64,000 bases of DNA from Desmodus rotundus (taxonomy: Eukaryota; Chordata; Mammalia; Chiroptera; Phyllostomidae), in assembly GCF_022682495.2 (NCBI RefSeq), contig NC_071391.1, forward strand, positions 81,433,161-81,497,160. Direction: 5' to 3'. A model generated the notes under the pieces. The model saw only the letters and a list, made by a program, of their open reading frames with translations. It did no database searches and was not told the DNA's origin. Made by a program: the position numbers and the translations under genes. This document shows positions 1 to 12,268 of the stretch, piece by piece; position 1 is the stretch's first letter; each line of letters opens with the position of its first letter.

Positions 1-1097
1 TTAGGGTTTTCTATATAAAGTATCAATCTCTGTCATCTGCAAACAGTTTAACAAATGGGACTATATCAAAATAAAAAGGTTTTGCACAGCAAAGGAAACC
101 ATCAACAAATGAAAAGACAACCCACTCAATAGGATAACATATTTGCTGATACATTTGATAAGGGGTTAATTTCCAAAATGTATAAAGAACTTATAAAATT
201 CTATACCAAAAAACAAACTATCCAGTTAAAAATGGGCAAAGAGCCTGAATAGACACTTCTCCAAAGAGGACAATGGCAGATAACCAATAGGCATACGAAA
301 AGATACTCTATGTCACTAATCATAAGAGAAATGCAAATTAAAACCACAATGACATATCACCACACACCTTTCAGAATGGCTATCATCAATAAATCAACAA
401 ACAAGTGTTGGCAAGGATGTGGAGAAAGGGCAACCCTCATGCACTGTTAGTGTGAATGCAGATTTGTGCAGCCACTGTGGAAAGCAGTATGGAGTCTCCT
501 CAAAAAATTAAAAATGGAACTTCCTTATGACCCAGCAATTCCACTTCTGGGAATTTATCCTAAGAAACCTATAACACTAATTTGAAAGAATATATGCACC
601 ATTATGTTCATGGCAGCTTTATTTACAATCACCAAGATTTGGAAGCAGCCGAGGTATCCATCAGTACGTGAATGAATAAAACAACTATGGTACCTTTACA
701 CAATGGAATACTATGAAACCATAAAGAAGAAATTTTTACCTTTTGTGACAGCGTGGATGGACCTGGAGAACATTATGCTAAGTGAAATGAGCCACTCAGA
801 GAAAGACAATTACCATATTATTGCACTGATATGTGGCATCTAATGAACAAACTGAACTAACAATCAAAATAGAAAGACTTATAGATAAAGAGCAGGCAGA
901 GAGCTCTAAGGAGTGTGGAAAGGGAGTGGAGGGATTGAGAAAAAAAGAAAAAAGAGAGAAAGAACTCATGGACACACAACAGCAACAGTGTAGTGATTAT
1001 GGAGGAGAAAGACATGGGTGGAGGTAAAAGAGGGTATGGGGAGATAAATGGTGATGAAAAATAACAAAATTAAGTAATAAAGTAAAATAAAATAAAG
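1..1097 (+). mobile_element. L1 3' portion (ORF2 C-terminus and 3'UTR), left edge outside window
   Basis: The sequence reads through the C-terminal part of L1 ORF2, including the typical stretch 'ccatcagtacgtgaatgaat' near 658 and 'gaatactatgaaaccat' near 707. The apparent ORF2 stop is TAA at 841-843. A purine-rich 3'UTR follows (890-1040), ending in an A-rich tail near 1050-1097. Internal stops (for example in 'cctgaatagacac' near 244) show the ORF2 copy is dead. It abuts an older L1 end, suggesting insertion into it, but the 5' junction lies outside the window. Confidence 0.85.
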
Positions 1098-1712
1098 GAA
1101 ATCCTGTCACTTGTGGCAAAATGGATGGACCTTGAAGTCATTATGTTAAATGAAATAATTCAGACAAAGACAATGTATGATGTCACTTAAATGTGGAATC
1201 TAAAAACGAAGAACTAACAGAAACAAAGAAGAAATTTATTGTGTCCTGATATGGTGATTTGGGGTTAAGGGGAATGGGTAGAGAGGGTTAAAAGGTACAA
1301 ATTTCCACTTATAAGATAAATAAGTTCTGAAGATGTAATGTACAGCATGGTGACAACAGTTAACAATACTGTATTGTATATTTGAAAGTTGCTAAGACAG
1401 CAAATCTTCTAATCACAAGAAAAAAATTATAACTATGTGAGGTGATGGATGTTAACTAACCTCATTATGGTGATTATTTATGTATTCATATATGTAAATA
1501 TATATTAAATATACACAGGGTGGGAAAAAGTAGGTTTATAGTTGTGAGTATACAAAACAGAGTTTATTCTTGTAGTACTATCTATTTATTAATTATTGTA
1601 TTTATTATTATTATTAACCTATTTTTGCTCACCCCTGTGTATCAAATCACTGTGTTGTACACCTTAAACTAATACAATGTTATATGTCAAATATATCTTC
1701 AGAAAGCTGGAG
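1098..1712 (+). mobile_element. Older L1 (L1MA-like) 3' end, split by a MITE
   Basis: Begins with the ORF2-terminal motif 'gatggaccttgaagtcatta' and continues through the L1MA-type 3'UTR: 'gatgtaatgtacagcatggt' near 1334, 'gaggtgatggatgttaacta' near 1440 and 'ttgtacaccttaaactaata' near 1655, finishing near 'cttcagaaagctgg'. The region from 1514 to 1639 is foreign DNA inserted at a TA. This element is visibly more diverged than the L1 to its left. Confidence 0.8.
1514..1639. mobile_element. Short mariner/Tc1-type MITE inserted in L1 3'UTR
   Basis: A 126-bp non-coding element bounded by imperfect terminal inverted repeats. The left end reads CACAGGGTGGGAAAAAGTAG. The right end, read on the minus strand, begins CACAGGGGTGAGCAAAAATA. 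Both ends are flanked by TA (1512-1513 and 1640-1641), the target duplication of Tc1/mariner elements. The L1 3'UTR resumes on the right with 'tcaaatcactgtgttgtaca'. The centre is AT-rich and encodes nothing, so it is a non-autonomous copy. Confidence 0.75.
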
Positions 1713-3155
1713 GGAAATGATAGATGCAGAAACTGCAAACTGTTGCCCAATACTCATTCTCCCTTTGTTCCTCTCAGTGACAGAAACTCCAGGGTTTTAG
1801 GAGGCAATGGCTGGTCAGTTAGAAACTATATTTCCTAGTCTCCTTTGCATTTAGGTGTGATGATCAGAGTAAGCTCAGGCCAGTGGGATATGAGAGTAAG
1901 CTATTCCCACAAGTTCTGGGTTGTGACCTCACACAGAAGCTTCTAGTCAGCTATGACAGCTATTATTACCTCTACTTCTGGTACTCTGAGAGTAAAACTT
2001 TATCTTGCCCTGACCTCCAGGCTGAGTGCATTAGCATCATGTTCCTTATCCCACTGTGTTGTAAGAACCTTCTTTATCTGCAGGGCCCACTGTGGAATTA
2101 ACTGAGCTCTTAGCCATATTTGCCTCCCCAGAACTCAGTCATTGTTGTTCCTCTACATTAGAGGGTTCCCATAAGTGTTGGCTAAATATAGGAATTAAGG
2201 TATATCAGGTTTCTCATGTCAATCAGGGTCAACTTACAAGATGTTGCAAGGATCACAGAAAGCAGATCTGTTTTTTGCTAGTGATTCAAAATAGTTGATA
2301 GCAATTGATTGTACATATTTCAATAATTAACCCCTCCTCTTATCCCACCCACTCTCTACACATTAGAGAATGCACCCATGTCTTAATGTTTTCAACATCT
2401 ATGACATGTTCAAATATCTAGCTAAAAATGACAAACATTTAATGCATTACTACATTATTTGGGCGATAGTTAAATGCAAGTTTCAGAGAATTTGGTACTT
2501 CACAGAAAAGTCAGCTTTAAAAATGGCTTGTCATATATGTTCCTTTAAACAAAATTGGCTTGTTTGTAACCACAGGAGGGACCTAGCCTTTTGAAACAGT
2601 CATGACAGTAAAGTAACATTTGGGGCAAACACATTTCTGTGGTAAACACGTTAGTAATTTGGCTGAACATTCACTATATGTGATACTATAAAAACAAAAG
2701 TTTCTTGCCTTCCTTCATAATTTCTTCTCTTTTTTCTTCTAGTTGGTAAATTATTTTCTAAAATATCCTGTATCTTCCAATTGGAATTCATCAGCTGGTG
2801 CAAACTGGTCTGCACCATCGGAGGTAAGTTAAGTGACTGGCATCTGTCTTTCAAATCTTAATAAAATACAGGCCAAACAATTTGATCCAAGTCAGAGAGA
2901 AAGGCAAAGCTTCTACTCTCCCTTATCACATAGCACTGAAATATATATTCTTTAGATATAGAACTTTTAATCAGTCCTGACAGAGATGAACATTTCGTCC
3001 TGACAGCCCTTAGGCAACTGAAAGTTGGATGTTAAATTGGTCACCATTATTTGTCAACAAAGCAGATCAGAACACTCAACACCCAGCACAGAGCATTCAG
3101 TATAGAAAGTGATCATCCTGCAGAGAATAGCTATTATTTTAGGGCTGTAAGGACC
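1713..3155. other. No gene seen; mostly unique sequence
   Basis: Open frames of 67-74 codons here have no recognisable composition or motif. The stretch 1810-1960 ('tttcctagtctcctttgcat', 'aggccagtgggatatgag') resembles an ancient medium-reiteration repeat that I cannot name with confidence. Confidence 0.4.
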
Positions 3156-3159
3156 ATTG

Positions 3160-3290
3160 TAATCATCTAGTAGATGGGGGCACCGCAGTGTAGAAAGGTT
3201 ACAAACCAGTAGCCATAGAATAGTGCCAGAACTTTAACCTAAGGCTTCTAAGTCCAGGCTCTTTCTATTCATGATACTCTATAGTTAATA
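3160..3290 (-). repeat. MIR SINE fragment
   Basis: Antisense MIR core: 'agaaaggttacaaaccagta' followed by 'gccagaactttaacctaagg' and 'agtccaggctctttctattc', matching the order of the MIR central domain on the reverse strand. Strongly diverged. Confidence 0.5.
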
Positions 3291-4260
3291 CCAAGGACTA
3301 TTACTTGACACTAGCAGCATCATAAAGAATAACAAGAAGCCAAGTAAGTGCCTTGTGTAATGAAAACTGTCATGGAAGTCAGTCATCTGATTTGTTTCAT
3401 TTACCCAGGGAGGAGAGAGCTACAGTCATCTGGAGAAACACACGTTTTGCATTTAATAGGAATGAATAGCGCACGCCAAGCAGAGAAATCTGTCTAGGTT
3501 AGTTCAGTTTTTCTTTGCAGTCCTTTGCTTTTATTTTAATAGAATGCTATAAATCCTACATATTTGTATATGAGAGAAACATTCATATAGTGTCTCATGA
3601 AACTTTACTTGCACATCGCCTAGGGCAAGGGTAGTCATGTGGATTGAAACCTGCCATAGGAGATAAGAAACTGAGTGTAGGGGAAAGTTTCCAAGGATCC
3701 AGCTCTCAAGATACTCACAAAGGAGAAGGAAACAACACAGTCAAGGACCTCAAATATGTGGTGCCGTACTGAGAGGTGACAAAGATTGGCCCAGGAACAA
3801 GAGAAACAGGTGTATCTGAGGACAGACAGATATACCTAAAGGTGTTAGGAATAGTATTAAAAAACTTCTCTTGAAAAATTATTTACCACTAAATGATAAA
3901 GGAAGTATTTAATGGCAACACTAACTATTCATAAATAAAACCTTTAATATAGCTTATGGGTGTCCACCCATCTCTATACACTGGCTGCCCTCCTAGCCTT
4001 CTCCTTTCTCCATCCAAGTTTCTTTCAGGCCCTGGAATATGCTCTGGGCATTGGCACATGTTCCTTTTCTGCAGGGAGCATGGGTTCCCATTGTCCCCAT
4101 TCCTTTCACCTGACAATTCTTACTTACTCCTCAGGTCTAATATGAAACTTTTCCTCAGAGAAACTATTCTCTGAGAATAAATGAGATACCCCTATTTTAT
4201 ATTGTCATGGAAGCGTATAGTTTTTCATAACAACCATGATAATTTTAATTGCTTGTTCAA
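3291..4260. other. No gene seen
   Basis: Unique-looking sequence. Overlapping 61-72 codon frames on both strands at 3925-4174 come from a pyrimidine-rich stretch and show no domain. An ancient L2-like flavour around 3690-3800 is too weak to call. Confidence 0.35.
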
Positions 4261-4261
4261 C

Positions 4262-4375
4262 GCATCTTCTGTGAGACTCTCAATTCCATGAGGCCAGGGG
4301 CTATGTCTATATTTCCAGCTCACAGCACAATACTTGGCACAAGAGTATTTGATAAATATTTGTTGAAAAAGATTA
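4262..4375 (+). repeat. L2 LINE 3' end
   Basis: Shows the conserved L2 terminal block: 'tccatgaggccaggggctat', then 'cagcacaatacttggcacaa', then 'gataaatatttgttgaa'. These match the 3'-terminal ~100 bp of L2 in order. Only the terminus is present. Confidence 0.75.
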
Positions 4376-6244
4376 CTAACAAACAAAATAACACCTGGAT
4401 GCTATTTTCTGGTGAATAAAACATATTTTATTCATAGGGAAAGGGAGTATAATTCAGTAGTTCCCTGAAATTATCAGAAATTACATACATCAAGTTCTCA
4501 TTTATCTCAGGATAACCCAGAGCATTAGAAGTTAAAATCTACTACTATTATTATAACATTTCATATATAATTATTTTTATTATATATATATTTATTATAG
4601 ATAATTATCATAATCCCATTTTTACCCTCAAAAATTCTTTTATACCAAATTTTAATAAACTGGTAGAAAACAGCTTTGACTCTTTACTTCCTCTTTGTTC
4701 ATTCATTGATCCATTAGTTTATACATTGACTCATATGTTCATTTACCTGCTCTGTCACAAGAGGTGTCACATGCTATATAATCAACTTGTTGATGAAAAG
4801 TCTGGCAACTTGGACAGCACTAGGCTTTGTATCTTCCAAGTTTCTCCCATATGAGCCATTCCATGGCTAGTCCCAAGTGGTTCTACCTCTGGGACCTCAC
4901 CAGTTGAAAGGACTTTGACTCAGGCCAACCAGGAGACTTTGTGCCCTGAGTTCCATCAAGTCATACAGTAATCCCACAGCTGGGCTGGCACCTTAAAGAA
5001 TGAAGAATTGAGGGTGCATATGTATATACAAATATAGGAAGCAAATAAATTAATTATTATCTTAAGGAAAGTTACATTTTTGTTTGTGCCCATAGTTCCT
5101 GAAGTATCATTAACATTATTTCATTTCTCTTAAAACTTTTTAAAGTTAAGGCAAAATGAAAGTCCTAACAAAACCCCCATGATGATTTCCTTGTCCAGCT
5201 CAAAGTTCTTCAATACTCTGCTAATGTGGGCCAATGAAAGAAGGAGGAGGTATGTAGTAGGAGCTGGTGGTTTCCAGTGGAAATGTTTACAGGCCTTGCG
5301 ATAGTCAAAGGCCTCCATTGTTTGGTGGACATTTTATCAGCAGAGTGGATTAGTGGGTGGTGCAACATGGAGTATGTATTCTATTAAAACATAGAGCAGG
5401 TTGTCTAGTCAAGGAAACCTTTCTTCTAGAGATATTTATTCCATGGGCCATAAACTTTTAGGGGTAAGAGGAAATTTTCTATATTCACTTAATTCACAAT
5501 GTTGGTTTTTGTCAGTCTAATGCTTCTACCAATTCACACAGATAAAAATCTTCCTTCATGAGTGTACCCCCCATCTGTTGATAAAGATAACCCAGGTCTG
5601 ATGCCTGAGAATGACCTGTGATCTTTTATTTTATAGAGGTTTACCTTTATGTAAGATTATTGCTTAATCTATTCTAAATTTCATAAAGGCTAATGGAGAA
5701 GCTAGGGGAGAGCCAGGCAAAGGGAAGGCTAAAAGGAGGGACCTTTGAATCACTCTGTCCAGGTTAGTGGTCACACACCAATGTATAAGGAAAAGCACTT
5801 CTTAATTGGACAAACTCCACTTCTCCTCCATCCTCAGGTTGACAGCTTTGTGGGACTATCACTAAGTAGCTTTACTCCTGTGTCCAGTGTAATGTTCTTT
5901 ATAAACTTTTCTGCCTGCACATTGCTCAGACAGAATAGCAAATGAATAACTCTTTGGCCTGAATTTTTCATCTTTCCCGTGTCTCATACCTTTGGAAAAA
6001 ACAAAGTAAGCATGTCACTGGATTGTGCTCAGTTATTGAGAAAAAGTGAGGTGAAATGTCACTTGCACATTAATCCAGGTCAATGAGCTATTACATAGGA
6101 AATTGACTAAATAGCACCAAAGTCATCAGTGTCATTAATATAGGAAAAAGAATTCTCTCTGGTTTCTCTCTGGTTTAGATACTCAGCTAAGGTTATGTGT
6201 AAAAGGAATACAGTGATATGGTGTCTATATTTTGGGTGCTATGA
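4376..6244. other. No gene seen; AT-rich patch at 4540-4612
   Basis: Unique-looking DNA. The AT-rich patch 'tttttattatatatatattt' near 4573 is low complexity. Frames at 5130-5318 (minus) and 5745-5945 (plus) are about 62-66 codons with no recognisable features. Confidence 0.35.
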
Positions 6245-6650
6245 TAGATTGACTATACAAATGACCCCTATTCTCTGTTCACTTCCCATATCCACATCCT
6301 ACATAATATAACTTAGCAACAGCTCCCGTTAAGAGATTGAATCTACCTTCCTACTTCTTGAATATGTACCAGTTAGGTGGCCTATTTGGGCCAATACAAT
6401 GCAGCACAAGTAAATCAGTGCCATTTCTGTGCCTATGTTTCAAGTGGTCTTCTCTCTCTCTCTCCTGCTATGGTACATGAACAAATGGGGCCAACCTATA
6501 CCAGTCAGCTTCCAGCTAACTATCATCAGACCACAAATTTATAAGTGTTAGTTGAGATCAGTCTAGATCGGAACGCCAATGTTGAATTGCCCAGCTAATG
6601 CATAGATTCATGAGAAATAACATGTTTATTACCATACAGTAATGATTTTA
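6245..6650 (+). mobile_element. MLT1-like MaLR LTR remnant
   Basis: The order of landmarks fits an MLT1 LTR: 'ccgttaagagattgaatcta' near 6328, 'ggcctatttgggccaataca' near 6379, then 'gcctatgtttcaagtggtct' near 6431, a short TC run near 6453-6463, 'ccagcttccagctaactatc'-like sequence, and a terminal 'cagctaatgcatagattcat gag' block near 6591 preceding an A/T-rich end. The call rests on recalled consensus order; subfamily not assigned. Confidence 0.55.
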
Positions 6651-7129
6651 AGTTTGATAAGTGTATATTAATGAGGTTTTGAGGTTGTTTGTTCCACATC
6701 TGGAGAGAAGCCTCAGTCATCCGAGCTGTCCCAGACAAAACTATCATAAATCAGTCAGCCTTGGCTGACTCACGAGTGGACTGCTCATGAGTAAACCCTG
6801 CCTTGAAAACTAAAACCTTTGCGCCATCATCAAGAACTCTTATTTTATTCCAACAGCCTTACGTCTGTCATCCAGAGTATCCTATTCTACCTCAGCAGTA
6901 AGATTTAAATCCAGCCTCTTTTCTCTAACTGTATTGTTTATCCCTTCTTCCAGGACCAAACCATTAATTTTGAGATGCACTGGTTTGTGAAATGGTCTTC
7001 ACGCCACCAGTCTCCTTAATGGATAAACATCTTTCTCCCTTTGAATATATACCATTTAAAATAAAGCCACTAGGTCCCATCCCAGATTAATAAAACAAAA
7101 CAAACAAACAAAACCTTAAACAACAAACC
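6651..7129. other. No gene seen
   Basis: Unique-looking sequence with a short (AAAC)n-like run at about 7088-7115. Confidence 0.35.
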
Positions 7130-7700
7130 TCTTCTTAGCTTTCCTGGAATTTATAGATAAAATTCAAACTCTTTAGCTTGACATGAGGCTACCATCTAAG
7201 TGCCTTTCTGGACGTATTCCCTACTATCACTCTATCCTGTAGTGTAAGTTTTTGCCACTATGGTCGTCTTGTCAAATCCAAGGTCTGTATCAGGCCTAAG
7301 ACTGTACACCATACCAATTTTTGATTCTACACCTTCTTTGCACATGCGGTATTTCTAACTGAAATATCTCTCCACCTTGCTTCCAGAATTACCTTTGTTT
7401 TAAGAAGCCAACTGAAGTATTTTACCTCTTCTATGAGGATTTTTTTGAAAATTATCACAAACAGAGTTGGCTGACCCATCCTCTGTGAACCACAGCACTT
7501 TGCCCAATTTTCTGTAATAACACCTAGCACATTATACCACTTTAGAGTATACCAAGATCTGCCTATAGGTTTTTAGCCCCCTAAGACTGTCAACTCAACC
7601 CAAAAATTGCTGTATTTTCATTGGTTTGATATGTTGAATACCTAGAATAGCTTATAATATATTGTGGGCACCCACTTATTTTTTCAAAAGAATGAAAATT
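7130..7700 (+). repeat. L2 LINE fragment (ORF2 end to 3' end)
   Basis: Landmarks in L2 order: 'gataaaattcaaactcttta' near 7157, 'gaggctaccatctaagtgcc' near 7183, 'ttctttgcacatgcggtatt' near 7333, 'ctcttctatgaggattt' near 7427, 'acacctagcacattatacca' near 7520 and a decayed terminal 'gggcacccacttattttttc'. Heavily mutated, no intact frame. Confidence 0.6.
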
Positions 7701-7830
7701 CAAACTGAGATAACTGTTCAGGTAAAACTTTCTTATGGGGTATGGAACCATGTCAAGATTGGGAGCACAAACATGGATACAATTTCCTAGAACCTGAAAG
7801 CATTCTTTCTTCTTGTGATTATCAGGAAAT

Positions 7831-7898
7831 CATCACTACCACCACCACCACAATCATCATCATCATCATCATCATCATCATTATCATCATCATCATCC
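7831..7898 (+). repeat. (CAT)n/(CAC)n trinucleotide microsatellite
   Basis: An ACC run passes into about 15 ATC units with one TTA interruption. In one frame it reads as a chain of Thr then Ile codons, which explains the open frame 7742-7933; that frame is not a gene. Confidence 0.95.
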
Positions 7899-8624
7899 AG
7901 ACAGTTTTAACCCACCCTCCCTCCATTACCTAGTTCACTCTTTGTTTGCTTTGCCTCAGGAGTTCAGCAGACAACCCAATTTTATAATTTCATCTTATTT
8001 CTCAAGAACTTTACCAAGTGTTTCAAAACTTTCTGCTGGAGAAACATATGCTTTATCTTCAAGCCTTTTAGCTGATTTGGCACTACTTAATGCCACAAAT
8101 GAGTCTGCTGAGATTTCTCTGAGCCAGACAAGGTCAAGATGCCACAGCTTAAGAGTTATGTTGCTGCATCATAGTAATACATGCTCCTGGTGAGCAATAA
8201 CACTTCTAAATGCTGATATTAGGTTCTGACTCAGAACCTATGGCTCTGATCTGGGGGATAATCGTGAGTGAGACATGGGGGCTTGTTTTTCATTAACATC
8301 CCCTACTCTTTGTACATCTGATAAGTTGTTCAGTATGTGTTCAGGCTGTCTGACTGTCTGATCTCTGCTTTTTTTTTCCCCTGCTTGAGCCCTAGGTCTT
8401 TCCTCAGTCCATGGGGCTCTCAGTTTTTCTGAAATCCAAGACTCTTCCAACCTACAAATCATCATTTTAAAACTTTTTAGTAAAACACAGATGATTTTCT
8501 TTTAGGAAGTTCTTTTGGGAGCACTAAACTACCTTAAGCTTTACTGCCTTTCTATATGTGATGAAACATACATTGGCTTTTGATGCATTTGGTTTCTTAA
8601 CTTCACATGTTTGATGTCAGCACT
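7899..8624. other. No gene seen
   Basis: Unique-looking sequence. An 83-codon plus-strand frame (7942-8193) and a 75-codon minus-strand frame (8238-8465) lack any motif or coding signal I can recognise. Confidence 0.35.
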
Positions 8625-8765
8625 ATAATTTACAGATGAGGAAACTAAGGCTGAAGTGTCTTATTTCCAAGGCCACACAGCTAAGTGATAAGTAAGAAAC
8701 TGAGCCTGGAATTCAAATCAAGATCTATAGAACTAAAAGCCCTGGCATTCTCCACAGGGCTTATA
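8625..8765 (-). repeat. MIR SINE fragment
   Basis: Antisense MIR landmarks are clear: 'ttacagatgaggaaactaag', 'ccaaggccacacagctaagt' and 'gagcctggaattcaaatc'. The block runs from the 3' half into the conserved core. Confidence 0.8.
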
Positions 8766-9940
8766 TTGTACTATTTTGATGTTGCCATTTTGATGCCACG
8801 GACATTTTGATGGGACTCACAGACTGAGATGGGGCAAAGCTTAGGCATAGGGTAGAGAATACACTGAGAATTTTGTCTGAGAATATTACTAAGTCAAGCA
8901 AAGCAATATTTTCATAATTTCATATGCCATTTTAATATGCCTCCATCAAAATGCTCTGCTTTGTTCTGAAAATCCACTACCTCCCAAATCATGGGGCACG
9001 CATGTTACTCAAGCTGGAAGGAGGCAGGGAAATAATTTATTTCAGCATTTTTTTGCTACTGCTGAGAAGAACAAGGAAGGGATCTGCCAAAGGTCACAAG
9101 AGCATTTAGTGAAAGAACTGATGTGAAAGCCAGGATTTTTGACACACCCCTCGGGACTCAACAAATCTCTTCCTCACACACAAAACCCTGGCCAACTTGG
9201 GCCACACTACCTTCTGAACTGGCTCACCATAAGGGAACCATGTTCTGAAGCATGTTTTGGAACTCATGCCCCACAGGCCCTTTTTCCTTTATTTGTTCAG
9301 AAGTTGATATTCTAAAAAGTCATGAAATTTAATCACACTTAATTAATTGCCTTTATTCAAGGGATAAAATTAAATTCAGTTGGGGATATGGTTGAAAAGA
9401 GTAAAAATGAAGCAAATTCAGAAAAATGGAGATGTGGAAAATAAAAATATCTTCAGAAGTTCAATTAGAAGATAGTGCAAAAATTTAAATAAACATAAGT
9501 AAAATGTTTTAATGAGAATGACTGTTAAAACATTAAAAATATTATAAAGATAATAACATGAAATTATTTTTGAGGGGTAACAATCTGAGAATAAATACAA
9601 TAAGCTATTAAAACCAGAAACTAACAAAATTAAAAGATATGGAAAATAGGTAGGTACATAATTCCTGATCTGAAAATCTTGGAATAAGAACAGACTTGGC
9701 CAACATGCTTAGGCGGAGAACTGAGGGGCATACAAAGTAATCCTTTTCTTACTATGGAACAGGAATTCTGGGGCGTCTTGAAAATTCTTTGCAGATGGTG
9801 GCTGTGCCTGACTCTGGAAGTTAGTTCTATATAGTTAGATATTTGGCAATACTCTGATTTATATTGTTCCCCTCTTTCCTTCAGGAAAAATTAGTCTTTT
9901 CTTTTAACAAGTGCGTTATGACTATACATTATCGATTTCA
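8766..9940. other. No gene seen; weak MIR trace near 9080-9150
   Basis: Mostly unique sequence. 'gccaaaggtcacaagagcat' near 9086 followed by 'gaaagccaggatttttgaca' is probably a further antisense MIR remnant. A 69-codon minus frame at 9418-9627 is an AT-rich chance frame. Confidence 0.35.
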
Positions 9941-9944
9941 ATTA

Positions 9945-10150
9945 GGAAAGAGCTCTGAAGTCTGTGTATCTAGTTTCTAATTTTAGCTCCATCTCTTATC
10001 ACTCAACTTTACCATGCACCAGTTGTCTACTGAATAAAATGGGCATAATAAGAAAGCCTAGCTTATTCAGGTGGTCGTGAATACCTAATGAGATCATTTC
10101 AGTAAAACATGCAGTGCAATACCTGATTTATAGTCAGTGCCCTGGGGCAT
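9945..10150 (+). repeat. MIR SINE
   Basis: Sense-strand MIR order: a cysteine-box-like 5' part, then 'ttgtctactgaataaaatgg', 'gtggtcgtgaatacctaatg', 'gtaaaacatgcagtgcaata' and 'cctgatttatagtcagtgcc'. Nearly complete 3' half. Confidence 0.65.
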
Positions 10151-10465
10151 TTCAGCTATTTCATTGTTTAAACTGAATGAATGAGACAAAAAAAATCCTT
10201 GCAGAAAGGAGCTCCATATATTTTGTTCACCATTGTGAATATCAAGCATAGTGTTTGATATAGTGTCCAGTATTTCTCATTTTTTTCTTCTTTGTCTCAT
10301 TAACAATACCCCTCACATTTACTTAGGGATCACTGTATTCAAGACAATCCAGGGCTAGAAAAAAGGAATAAAATAACCAAGAATTTTAAGCAGTAGTGTA
10401 ACTTAGTCAGGTATATTTTAGGTTACCCTTGTGCCAATATGGAGAATAGGTTAGAAGGCAGCAAA

Positions 10466-12268
10466 CTTGGGGATCAAAGATGGCAGCAGAAAGTGGAAGT
10501 TATCTTCACCTCCTCCCAGGTCCAAACTGGAATTACAACTGAAGTATAGAGCAATCAACTTGAATAACCAACTGAAGATTAGATGAAAATAAGTTTTATA
10601 AGCAAGGATTTATAAAAATTGCAACATCAAGACTAATAGGAAGGGAAGAGACAAGAAAAGGGCAGGCCATGCTTCCAGGTATGGCAGTTGAGGATCTTGA
10701 GGGATAGCTCAGCTACAAAGGTGCCCCCTGAGGAGCATGAAGATCTCAACCCCACACTGCACTCCACAGCCTGAGGCACCAAAGCCAGGAAGAGGAGCCC
10801 ACATAACATCTGGCTATGAAAAGCAGAGGGAATTCTGTTCTTTGGATAGAGATAGGAGTTTGCCAGAAACCTACCTGCCCTCTTAAAGGGCTAGTCCACA
10901 AAATCTTGTTTGTTGCCACTCACACTGGGGTCTGGCAGAGAAGGGTGGCTAAGAGCAAACTATAGTTGCGTAAGCGTAAACTGGGTTGTGTGGCTCCAGG
11001 GAGACTGCTGAAGGGGCAGCCACCAGAGTCCCTGAGCTAAGTCCCTATCCTACATCACCCACAGACACTATCTTTCCTGGGTGGAACACTTCTCTCTATA
11101 CTGCATCAGCTTGGAGGAATGCACTAGCCCCCCCTTTCAATTCCCAGCAGACACACCCTGTGGAGCTTCCAATCTTCAGAGGAGTAGGCTGTGGCCATCT
11201 TGAGCCCTCAGTGTGGATTGCCTTGAAAGGCTTTCCAGGTGTTATGGGCAGATACAGGGATACACTGAGCTATGTGGCTCTAGGGTGGGGGTCATTTTTA
11301 CCCTTGTACACATGACCAGTACTACTATTCCCGTGCAGATACCCCCTTTCACAAGGCCACATCTTGGTCTGTTTAAGCCCAGTGAACTCTGTTGGCCTCA
11401 CCCTGATGAGACCCTGCCACACGACAAAGGTCTGTGGGCACCTGGTAGGTGGCAACTGGCCTTGATATACACTGAGACTTTTGTTGCATGTCCTCAGACC
11501 CAGTGCTGGGTCTGAGGTATTGAGTTTGAATCTGTATCAATCTGAAAACTACTTGTCCATACTTGGTGATTCACTGAGAGCGTCCCTCACACAACTCATG
11601 TACACCCAAAAGTTCTATCAGTGACTGAGCATAACAGGCAGCTGGCTAGTGGAGATGGATCTCAGAGTGCCTTGGGCCTTTTGTTGCCCAGCCCCCATGA
11701 TCGGTACTGGTGGAAACCAGCCTTGGTGGGCAGCCTGGCCACTTCCATTCACACCCAGGCCCAGCAGAGGCAGCCACAAACTGTATATCACTTTGTAGTT
11801 CAAAACAGGTAGTCCAGAGCAGGTCATAAGCAGGGTCTGATATTGATCTGCACCAAAGTCCTTCCCAAGAGGCTCTAGAACTAACATACCTGGTGGTGGG
11901 TTTCAGACAATATCAGTGCAGGACCCAATTATCTCCACAAGCTGCATATCCAGTGGGAGATCTTGGCAGGCACTAGATCTTGCTGGGGCAAATTCCACTG
12001 TGTAGGGTCAGCCCCCACACAGCAGCTTGTATACTGTAGTTAGGATTGATCCTCTTAGTCAGCCAGCCTGAGGGTAGATCCCATGCATGAATAGATCAAC
12101 AACAACCAGTACTCCACTACAATAGAAGGGCTCATATAGCCCACACAATGGACATTTGTGGAGCACCATGCTCAGATGATCAGGGAGACTGTGCTACTCA
12201 GCCCCACAGAACACCTACCACGTAAGAACACCATACCAAGATTGGGAGACAAAGCAGATCTACATAGT
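10466..12268 (+). promoter_or_regulatory. L1 5'UTR / internal promoter region (decayed)
   Basis: Lies upstream of ORF1 and is richer in G+C than the flanking DNA. It includes paragraphs typical of L1 5'UTRs, such as 'cactcacactggggtctggc' near 10917. Open frames of 60-109 codons on both strands (for example 10986-11315 plus and 11618-11887 minus) are incidental to the low stop density. Promoter function is inferred from position in the family; this copy is degenerate. Confidence 0.6.

Noticed and set aside
10986..11515. 109- and 100-codon overlapping frames
   Set aside because: Within the decayed L1 5'UTR, where low stop density gives chance frames on both strands.
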